This document shows, piece after piece, positions 42,058 to 47,266 of a stretch of 47,266 bases of DNA (within the stretch, counting starts at the first letter, position 1; each line of letters opens with the position of its first letter). The notes beneath the pieces are model-generated. The model saw only the letters and a program-made list of their open reading frames with translations. It made no database searches and had not been told where the DNA came from. The DNA comes from an uncultured Acetobacteraceae bacterium (GTDB taxonomy: Bacteria; Pseudomonadota; Alphaproteobacteria; Acetobacterales; Acetobacteraceae), in assembly GCA_903918195.1 (NCBI GenBank), contig CAIXDS010000164.1, positions 1 through 47,266 of the forward strand, read 5' to 3'. Both the position numbers and the translations under genes were made by a program.

Positions 42058-42141
42058 CGCAGCAAGGCGGTGACGCCGGGCTGCTTTCTTGGACGTTTCC
42101 TCCCTAAACTTGGCGGCGCTTTATAGCGCCGCCATTTTTTT
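42058..42141 (+). ncRNA. Candidate trans-acting sRNA, alpha-r8/suhB-like architecture
   Basis: About 84 nt: a 5' hairpin (GCAGC-AA-GGCG-GTGA-CGCC-GG-GCTGC, 42059-42084), a single-stranded GTTTCCTCCCTAAACTT segment (CCTCCCT at 42099-42105), then a perfect terminator with seven T. A weak promoter (TTGCAT 42023, TAACTT 42046, 17-bp spacer) precedes it. The arrangement agrees, from memory, with alphaproteobacterial sRNAs such as MmgR/alpha-r8 (Rfam suhB). It lies between two minus-strand genes, so it is an independent unit. Confidence 0.6.
42112..42141 (+). terminator. Rho-independent terminator of the sRNA candidate
   Basis: GGCGGCGCT (42112-42120), loop TTAT, AGCGCCGCC (42125-42133), then A and seven T. 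The T-run is on the plus strand, although both flanking protein genes are on the minus strand, so it serves a plus-strand transcript. Confidence 0.85.
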
Positions 42142-42197
42142 GTCCGCCTTCCCGTAACAGGTCACGCCAGCCCCACCGCTCTGCCGGACCGGGCGCA

Positions 42198-43100
42198 TCA
42201 ATCATCGTCCAGCCGCGGTCCGAGGCCGGCCAGAGCGGCCACCAGCGCGGTCATGTCGCGCTGCACGCGGTCGAATGCCGGCAGTTTGGCCATGCGTGCC
42301 TCGTCCATATAAAGTGGCCGGCACAGCTCCACCTGCAGCGCATGCACGCCCTCGTGCGGCCGGCCATAATGACGGGTGATGTAGCCGCCGGCATAGGGAT
42401 CGTTACGGCGCACCCTATAGCCCATGCCGGTCAACGTCGCTTCGGCCCGGCGCATCACCGCTCCGGAACAGGCCGTGCCGTGTGCGTCACCCAGCACGAC
42501 ATCGGCCGGCGGCTGCGCGGCGTGACAGTTTCCTGGCATGGAATGGCAGTCCACCAGCAAGCAGGCGCCAAACTGCCGGCGCGTCGCCTCCACCAGGTCG
42601 CGCAGCGCTGTGTGGAAGGGCTCCCAGCACAGGTGTACACGCCGCTCCGCCTCGGCAAAGCGTAGCTTGCGCCGATAGATCATCTCGCCCGAGGCGACGA
42701 TCCGGGCGATCGTTCCCAGTCCGGCACCCACCCGGGCGCTGGCGGTGTTCACCCAGGGGGGCAGCCGCTCCTCGAACATGCCGGGGTCGAGCTCCCAGGG
42801 CTCGCGGTTGGCGTCGCAGAACGCCCGCGGGAAGGTCGCGGCCAGCAGCGGGGCGCCGTGCGCGGGCGCCGCGGCGAACAACTCGTCCACGAACCCGTCC
42901 TCGCTGCGGCGCAGCGTCAGCGCGTCCAGCCGGGCGGTGGCGACGAAGTCGGCGGGGTAGTTGCGGCCGGAATGCGCCGAGGCGAATACCAGCGGCACGC
43001 TCTGCCGTATCGGGCGAGAGAGCACGATCGGCGGCGGCGTGTCCGGGGTGTCCCTTTCGGGCGTGGCGGCGAGGCGGGCTGGGGCGATCGGCATGTCCAT
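42198..43100 (-). CDS. N-formylglutamate amidohydrolase family protein
   Basis: 300 aa. LVFASAHSGRNYPADFVATA at the start, DGFVDELFAAAPAHGAPLLA, then YRRKLRFAEAERRVHLCWEP, LLVDCHSMPGN and CRPLYMDEARMAKLPAFDRV are the expected blocks of FGase-type zinc hydrolases. In histidine catabolism such enzymes release formate from N-formylglutamate, but no hut genes are visible, so the substrate may differ. Confidence 0.85.
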   Translation of the reverse strand: MDMPIAPARLAATPERDTPDTPPPIVLSRPIRQSVPLVFASAHSGRNYPADFVATARLDALTLRRSEDGFVDELFAAAPAHGAPLLAATFPRAFCDANREPWELDPGMFEERLPPWVNTASARVGAGLGTIARIVASGEMIYRRKLRFAEAERRVHLCWEPFHTALRDLVEATRRQFGACLLVDCHSMPGNCHAAQPPADVVLGDAHGTACSGAVMRRAEATLTGMGYRVRRNDPYAGGYITRHYGRPHEGVHALQVELCRPLYMDEARMAKLPAFDRVQRDMTALVAALAGLGPRLDDD

Positions 43101-43157
43101 CGGCCGATTGAAGCCTCAGTGCGGCCGGGCAGCAATCCCGTCGCGCATCCGGGCGCG

Positions 43158-44366
43158 TCAACCCTGCAGTAATGCCAGGGCCGCGTCCGGCCCGGCCAGA
43201 ATTTCCACCAGCCGCGCCCGCTCGACCAGCGAGCGCGGCCCATTTTCGCCGACCGTCCGTGCGGCGATGCGCAACATGCGGTCGTACTGCTCGCCGCTGC
43301 CCAATTGGCGCCCGGCTATTTCCAGCCGGCGCAGCCCGCGCGCGGCCCCCTCCAGCGATGCCATCTCGCTTGGCGCCGCCGGGTCTGCCATCGGCGCCAG
43401 CACCTGGCGGGCGAGGTCTTGGGTGAAACGGGCCCGGCAGCCCTCGTCCAGCATACGCCGCAGCTGCTCGACGCGGGGCTTGCGACTCGGCCGCTGTACG
43501 GGCCCGGGCACTTCCAGCGCGTCCAGCAGGGTCACCGCCCGCTGCACCGCGGTGGGCGTCTCGGTCGGGTCGGTCGAGTGGGGCGGCGCGGCCTGCAGCC
43601 GATCAAGCAGGAAGTCGATGGCCTGCTCGATGGGTGCGGCGCCGTGCGCCGGATGCGCGGCGGCTGTCCCGATCAACGCCGCCGCCCCGGGCAGGCGCGC
43701 CATCAGCACCGCCAGCAGCGCGCCCGGCGGTTCGGGACGGCGGGACATCGCCGCCTCCAACCAGGCGCGCAATTCGTCCGGATCGGGCCCCAGACCCTCG
43801 GCACAAGCACGCATTTGCATGTGGATCCAAACCCCTTCCGCCAGCACGCAAGCCGCGCAGCGGGCGATGGCTGTATGCTCGGCGGCGCCCAGGCCGGTGG
43901 CCTCCGACCAGTCCGCCGGCTCGCCGGCGCGCTCCAGAACGGCCGCTGCCGCCGGCCACAGCGCGGTGCCGGCGCGCAGCACGAGGGCCGTATCGTCCGT
44001 GTGGCCACCGCGGATCATGGCATCTATCCCGGTCACCAGCCCGCCCAGTTCGGCCCGCACCTGCCCGGATAGCGGCAACAGCGCGGTGCGCGGCACGCCC
44101 AGCCGGCCGCGCGACCACTCCGGTCCCGGCATCACCAACGGATCGAGCGGCGTGAACAGCAGCCGGGCGAAGGCCAGCGGGCGCGTCGGGCGCAGCTGGG
44201 CCACGCGGGAGCGAAACGGGGCGATCAGCGCGTCCGCACTGCCCCTTCCGTCCAGCCTGTCGAGCAGGCCGACGACGCGGACAAGCTGATCGTCGCTCGC
44301 GTTCAGCAGGACGCTCTGCACCTGGCGCAGTGTCGAGGGGGGCAGTCCGGTGGAAAAGCGCGTCAT
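43158..44366 (-). CDS. Hypothetical protein, second gene of an unknown two-gene operon
   Basis: 402 aa, mostly alpha-helical, rich in Ala, Leu and Arg (VQSVLLNASDDQLVRVVGLL; RRPEPPGALLAVLMARLPGA; RRMLDEGCRARFTQDLARQV). No signal peptide, membrane segment or catalytic motif recognised. It begins 3 nt after the stop of the upstream gene, so they are co-transcribed. The ARM/HEAT-like helical repeats suggest a scaffold or regulatory protein. Confidence 0.7.
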   Translation of the reverse strand: MTRFSTGLPPSTLRQVQSVLLNASDDQLVRVVGLLDRLDGRGSADALIAPFRSRVAQLRPTRPLAFARLLFTPLDPLVMPGPEWSRGRLGVPRTALLPLSGQVRAELGGLVTGIDAMIRGGHTDDTALVLRAGTALWPAAAAVLERAGEPADWSEATGLGAAEHTAIARCAACVLAEGVWIHMQMRACAEGLGPDPDELRAWLEAAMSRRPEPPGALLAVLMARLPGAAALIGTAAAHPAHGAAPIEQAIDFLLDRLQAAPPHSTDPTETPTAVQRAVTLLDALEVPGPVQRPSRKPRVEQLRRMLDEGCRARFTQDLARQVLAPMADPAAPSEMASLEGAARGLRRLEIAGRQLGSGEQYDRMLRIAARTVGENGPRSLVERARLVEILAGPDAALALLQG

Positions 44367-44369
44367 CGG

Positions 44370-45422
44370 TCAGGTCTCCAGCGCGCGCAGGCGTTCGTTG
44401 CGGGCAATCTGGTCCAACACGATGGCCGGGTCGGACCAGCGTCTGGGTGGTGGGCCAGGCCGGCGCGCCAGCCGGGCGCCGGTGCCGGCCGGCAGTTCCA
44501 GCCAGGAATCAACCTCGTCCGGCCAGACCGGCAGCAATGCTGCCATTTCCAGCACCGCCGCGGCTGGCCCCGGCACCGCCACCTGCCACAGCAGCCGCAG
44601 ACGATCCCAGCCATCCAGCAGCCATTCGGCGCGGCCGAGCGCCTGCTCCACGCCGGCGGGATCGGCGAGCCAGTCGCGCAGCAGCATCGCCGGCTGGTCG
44701 AGTCGGCCGATGGCGGTGCGGAGCAGGTGTACGGCACCGCGATGCACCAGCTCCGCCGCGGTGCCCACTGCCTGCGCCGCCACCGATTCGGGGCCGGATT
44801 GCGCCTCCGACCAGGCTGGCAGGGTCGCCGCAAGCGCGCCGATCGCGTCGATCAGCCCGGGCAGCCGGGCCGGCGCGCCCTCGGGCGAGTGAATGTCGGC
44901 GAGCACCATCGCCAGGCCTTCCAGCGCCGCCGGGTCCGGTGCCGCACCGGCCGCGTGCCGCGCCAGCGCCGAGTCGAGACGGGCCGCCGCGCTCACCAAT
45001 CGCGCCGTCCGGTCGCGCAGCAGAGTTTGCGCCGTCGCCGCGGCCGCACCGCCGGCATAGCCGTCGGCCGCGACCACCCAGCCGGTCAGGCGCACCATGG
45101 CCGGGCACAGCGACGACAGGTCCGGCCGTGCCGCCAGCGCGTCCCCCAGGCGGGTATCGTGCACAGTGGTTCGGCACAGGTCGCCCCGGTCGGACCAAGG
45201 GACGATGTACACCCCGCGGCGCCCGGCAGGATTCGGGATGATCGTCTCCAGCACGTGGCCCCGGCGCGACGGTGCGGCGCGCAGCCGGGCGCCGCCGAGC
45301 ATCGGGGTGGTGAAGGGCGCCGATACCCCCCGTTCGCGGAACGTAGCCGGCTGATAAGCCTCGATGAACACCGCGGACCTCGGCGCCTGCAACGAATGCC
45401 CGCGTGCGGGCGGAGCCATCAT
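44370..45422 (-). CDS. Hypothetical protein, first gene of an unknown two-gene operon
   Basis: 350 aa from the first of two adjacent ATGs. The first 100 residues carry SAVFIEAYQPATFRERGVSA and RRGVYIVPWSDRGDLCRTTV; the rest is helical Ala/Leu-rich (GLAMVLADIHSPEGAPARLP; DQPAMLLRDWLADPAGVEQA). No known domain recognised. Its start lies within 150 nt of the PpsR-type sites upstream of the antenna genes, facing the other way, so it might share their control. Confidence 0.65.
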   Translation of the reverse strand: MMAPPARGHSLQAPRSAVFIEAYQPATFRERGVSAPFTTPMLGGARLRAAPSRRGHVLETIIPNPAGRRGVYIVPWSDRGDLCRTTVHDTRLGDALAARPDLSSLCPAMVRLTGWVVAADGYAGGAAAATAQTLLRDRTARLVSAAARLDSALARHAAGAAPDPAALEGLAMVLADIHSPEGAPARLPGLIDAIGALAATLPAWSEAQSGPESVAAQAVGTAAELVHRGAVHLLRTAIGRLDQPAMLLRDWLADPAGVEQALGRAEWLLDGWDRLRLLWQVAVPGPAAAVLEMAALLPVWPDEVDSWLELPAGTGARLARRPGPPPRRWSDPAIVLDQIARNERLRALET

Positions 45423-45564
45423 TCCAACACGATAAAATGAATCGAGCGTTGCCTTGCAGGGCCGTTCCCGGCGCGGTCCGACCCGCATCATTCTGTCCGA
45501 CCGGCCGGCTGGCTCTGCGTTCTCCGGCATGCGCGGGGCCGGCGATTTTCCCTCCCGCGGCGGG

Positions 45565-45582
45565 TGTCAGGGCGTCCGAACA
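45565..45582. promoter_or_regulatory. PpsR/CrtJ-type site 1a (TGT-N12-ACA)
   Basis: TGTCAGGGCGTCCGAACA is a perfect TGT-N12-ACA, the consensus bound by the redox/light regulator PpsR (CrtJ). It lies 36 bp from the second site, a distance compatible with cooperative binding. Confidence 0.45.
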
Positions 45583-45600
45583 CGATTCATGGCTCGGTCA

Positions 45601-45618
45601 TGTAAATTCCAATTGACA
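45601..45618. promoter_or_regulatory. PpsR/CrtJ-type site 1b overlapping the antenna promoter
   Basis: TGTAAATTCCAATTGACA fits TGT-N12-ACA and its last six bases are the -35 TTGACA. A repressor bound here would block RNA polymerase, as known for PpsR at puc and bch promoters. Confidence 0.6.
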
Positions 45619-45640
45619 GCAGGGGAAACCAATCTAGGAT
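45613..45640 (+). promoter_or_regulatory. Promoter of the first antenna operon
   Basis: TTGACA (45613-45618), 16-bp spacer, TAGGAT (45635-45640). The AATCTAG segment just before the -10 is repeated at the second antenna promoter, so the two promoters are related. The leader to the first start is about 145 nt. Confidence 0.5.
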
Positions 45641-45789
45641 CGCACCTAACGAACACGTAATCCAACCGCCACCAGCCGCTCGGCTGGGACATGGGTTTCG
45701 GGTTCGTCGTGGCGGTGGCCGTCACGAACGATCCCCGCCGCGCGGGATGTGCGCGGCAACCGAGCGACAAACCGCCAGGAGACAAATTC

Positions 45790-45924
45790 ATGGCATCGCT
45801 GTCCGGCCTGACCGAAGAAGAGGCCAAGGAATTCCACGAGCAGTTCAAGACCACCTTCACCGCGTTCCTCGGCGTTGCCGCGGTCGCGCATCTGCTGGTC
45901 CTGGCCTGGAAGCCCTGGTTCTAA
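45790..45924 (+). CDS. pucB: LH2 antenna beta polypeptide (copy 1)
   Basis: 44 aa. [20 protein letters not shown] then [15 protein letters not shown]. The second His corresponds to the bacteriochlorophyll B850 ligand, and the end WKPWF keeps the Trp that hydrogen-bonds B850 in the molischianum-type complex. AGGAG lies 9 nt upstream. It precedes the alpha gene by 23 nt. One hydrophobic helix; inner (photosynthetic) membrane. Confidence 0.92.
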   Translation: MASLSGLTEEEAKEFHEQFKTTFTAFLGVAAVAHLLVLAWKPWF

Positions 45925-45947
45925 TAGAGTAGAGAAGGAGAATTCCT

Positions 45948-46118
45948 ATGGCCAATCCGCAAGACGACTGGAAGATCTGGCTCGTTCTGAACCCCAAGGA
46001 CGTGCTGCCGACCATTTGGGTCGTCGCCACCGTGGTTGGGATCGCCGTGCATTTCGCCGTTCTGTCCGCGCCGCGCTTCAACTGGATCGCTGGCCCCGTC
46101 AAGACGGCCGCGAAGTAA
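45948..46118 (+). CDS. pucA: LH2 antenna alpha polypeptide (copy 1)
   Basis: 56 aa. [15 protein letters not shown] has Asp6 (numbered without Met), which in the P. molischianum LH2 coordinates B800; His34 ([11 protein letters not shown]) is the B850 ligand and Trp45 (PRFNW) the hydrogen-bond donor. Length equals the molischianum alpha chain. AAGGAG lies 8 nt upstream of the ATG. Confidence 0.92.
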   Translation: MANPQDDWKIWLVLNPKDVLPTIWVVATVVGIAVHFAVLSAPRFNWIAGPVKTAAK

Positions 46119-46150
46119 GTCGGCCCCGGCAGTATTGCCGGACCGTGAGC

Positions 46151-46183
46151 AACGGGGTCGATGCGGCAACGCATCGCCCCGTT
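46151..46183 (+). terminator. Hairpin after the first alpha gene
   Basis: AACGGGG-T-CGATGCG, loop GCAA, CGCATCG-CCCCGTT: a strong stem with a single-base bulge, but followed by few T. It may terminate or stabilise the first antenna mRNA. Confidence 0.55.
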
Positions 46184-46393
46184 TGCTGTCTGGGCTGAGT
46201 TGTCTGGAATGAGCTGGTCGCGCGCGCTTTTCCGTATCGTTGCTGCGCCGGCTTTCTGTTCTCTTTTCATTTTTATCGTTACCTGATCGCTTTCCGGCGC
46301 CGCCAGTTCGTGCCGCGAACCCGCCTGACGGGGCGCGAGCTGCGGTTACGACATTACGGCCGACGTGCATGAGCTGTTACTCCACCGCTCGAC

Positions 46394-46411
46394 TGTCCAT
46401 TTCGCCTGACA
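46394..46411. promoter_or_regulatory. PpsR/CrtJ-type site 2a (TGT-N12-ACA)
   Basis: TGTCCATTTCGCCTGACA, a perfect TGT-N12-ACA, 25 bp upstream of the second site of this promoter. Confidence 0.5.
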
Positions 46412-46418
46412 CTTTTTT

Positions 46419-46436
46419 TGTAAATTCACCTTGACG
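46419..46436. promoter_or_regulatory. PpsR/CrtJ-type site 2b overlapping the second antenna promoter
   Basis: TGTAAATTCACCTTGACG matches TGT-N12-ACA except the last base and ends in a TTGACG -35 (46431-46436). The first nine bases TGTAAATTC are identical to site 1b. A -10 is less clear (TAGTGT at 46455, 18-bp spacer). Confidence 0.5.
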
Positions 46437-46779
46437 CATGACATTCCGGTAATCTAGTGTTCGCCTCGAACTGAACAGGCAGGCCACGGACCTCTCCGGG
46501 GCTTGCACAACGGATCGGACGCAAACGTGCTGAAGGCATTTCGTCACGTGAGGCTGGGCGGGAGCGACCGGGTGCAACCCGATACGCAGTCGCCAGGTGC
46601 ACGTCCGACCATGCCACGCGTTACCACGCCGGCCCGTCACGTCTCATGCAGGCAGCTGCGCCTGCTTCGCCCGGTCGCTCCGGGCGCCGAATTCTTCGTG
46701 GCGTCCCCCGCCACGACGATCCTTGCCGCAGGGGTGTTTGCGGCGCAAACAAAGCAATCTCCTTCTGGAGCGTAGATCG
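46437..46779 (+). other. Long leader of the second antenna operon
   Basis: 343 nt without a convincing gene. The last 100 nt (TTCTTCGTGGCG... GCCACGACGATCC...) resemble the leader of the first antenna operon (45694 on), including a GTGGCG/CGCCAC-type inverted pair, so the leader was duplicated along with the gene pair. Confidence 0.5.
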
Positions 46780-46914
46780 ATGGCAACTCTGTCTGGCCTG
46801 ACCGAAGAAGAAGCCAAGGAATTCCACGAACAGTTCAAGACCACGTTTACCGCGTTCCTCGGCGTTGCCGCGGTCGCGCATCTGCTGGTCATCTTCTGGA
46901 AGCCTTGGTTCTAA
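46780..46914 (+). CDS. pucB: LH2 antenna beta polypeptide (copy 2)
   Basis: 44 aa, differing from copy 1 at a few positions (ATLSG at the start; [11 protein letters not shown] at the end). All pigment-binding residues are kept. CTGGAG lies about 11 nt upstream. The alpha gene follows 16 nt later. Confidence 0.92.
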   Translation: MATLSGLTEEEAKEFHEQFKTTFTAFLGVAAVAHLLVIFWKPWF

Positions 46915-46930
46915 AATAAGGAATAGTACG

Positions 46931-47101
46931 ATGGCCAACCCGCAAGACGACTGGAAGATCTGGCTCGTTCTGAACCCCAAGGACGTGCTGCCGATCATTT
47001 GGGTCACCGCTACCGTGGTCGGGATCGCCGTGCACTTCGCCGTGCTCTCGGCCCCGCGTTTCAACTGGATTGCCGGCCCCGCCAAGACGGCCGCGCAGTA
47101 A
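46931..47101 (+). CDS. pucA: LH2 antenna alpha polypeptide (copy 2)
   Basis: 56 aa, nearly identical to copy 1 ([11 protein letters not shown] in the middle; GPAKTAAQ at the end). Asp6, His34 and Trp45 equivalents are conserved. The next beta gene follows after 23 nt, so copies 2 and 3 are probably one transcript. Confidence 0.92.
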   Translation: MANPQDDWKIWLVLNPKDVLPIIWVTATVVGIAVHFAVLSAPRFNWIAGPAKTAAQ

Positions 47102-47124
47102 AGCAGTAAATAGGAGAATATACC

Positions 47125-47262
47125 ATGGCAAAGTCGCTGTCCGGCCTGACCGAAGAAGAGGCCAAGGAATTCCACGAGCAGTTCAAGACCACGTTCACTG
47201 CGTTCCTCGGCGTCGCCGCGGTTGCGCATCTGCTCGTGATCGCTTGGAAGCCCTGGTTCTAA
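47125..47262 (+). CDS. pucB: LH2 antenna beta polypeptide (copy 3)
   Basis: 45 aa ([31 protein letters not shown]), complete, TAGGAGA 10 nt upstream. Its partner alpha gene is expected just past the window edge. Confidence 0.92.
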   Translation: MAKSLSGLTEEEAKEFHEQFKTTFTAFLGVAAVAHLLVIAWKPWF

Positions 47263-47266
47263 TAGA

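Noticed and set aside
45790..47262. Reading the antenna genes as LH1 (pufBA) because of the RFNW and WKPWF motifs
   Set aside because: The [15 protein letters not shown] start, the B800 ligand Asp6 and the 56-residue length match the P. molischianum LH2 alpha chain, which is itself LH1-like; no reaction-centre genes are adjacent in the window.

Overview
The window is GC-rich (roughly two-thirds G+C by eye) DNA from an alphaproteobacterium. Its right end carries LH2 antenna genes of the Phaeospirillum molischianum type. Together with a PhnCDE transporter, an alphaproteobacterial-type SOS box and sRNA-like loci with CCUCCCU motifs, this suggests a phototrophic purple non-sulfur bacterium of the Rhodospirillales/Acetobacteraceae group. 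A Rhodopila-like host is a guess from protein flavour, not a database result.

Layout. (1) 1-5440: end of a LysR-type regulator; then, on the minus strand, a phosphonate-type ABC transporter (phnC-phnD-phnE-phnE), a small lipoprotein and rlpA. (2) 5441-5890: regulatory gap with two 20-bp direct repeats and a candidate promoter facing the phage-like cluster. (3) 5891-35061: about 29 kb of contractile-tailed phage morphogenesis genes, all on the plus strand and tightly packed. These are terL, portal, scaffold-like protein, major capsid, connectors, sheath, tube, a tail-assembly chaperone with a canonical GGGAAAC -1 frameshift site, a short Pro/Ala-rich candidate tape measure, the gpU/X/D/V/W/J/I-like baseplate set, about 11 kb of fibre, spike and adhesin genes including an SGNH esterase, then GH108 endolysin, a small holin candidate and Rz/Rz1-like spanins. 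I see no integrase, excisionase, replication gene, small terminase or capsid protease. (4) 35501-45422: ordinary chromosomal genes: small membrane proteins, Nudix plus FkbM-type methyltransferase, MarR, an S24 repressor divergent from an SOS-box gene, two sRNA-like units, a lytic transglycosylase, N-formylglutamate amidohydrolase and a two-gene operon of unknown function. (5) 45565-47262: tandem LH2 beta/alpha genes (beta1-alpha1, beta2-alpha2, beta3, continuing past the edge). Each of the two promoters is preceded by a pair of PpsR/CrtJ-type TGT-N12-ACA sites, one of which overlaps the -35 element.

How it fits together. The phage-like block could encode a complete contractile particle with lysis genes but cannot, from what is visible, integrate or replicate itself. 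It is either a decayed prophage or a domesticated particle (gene-transfer-agent-like or bacteriocin-like). A terminase, portal and capsid argue against a headless tailocin. The main points worth testing are this block, its recoding site, its upstream repeats, the paired PpsR sites and the two sRNA candidates.
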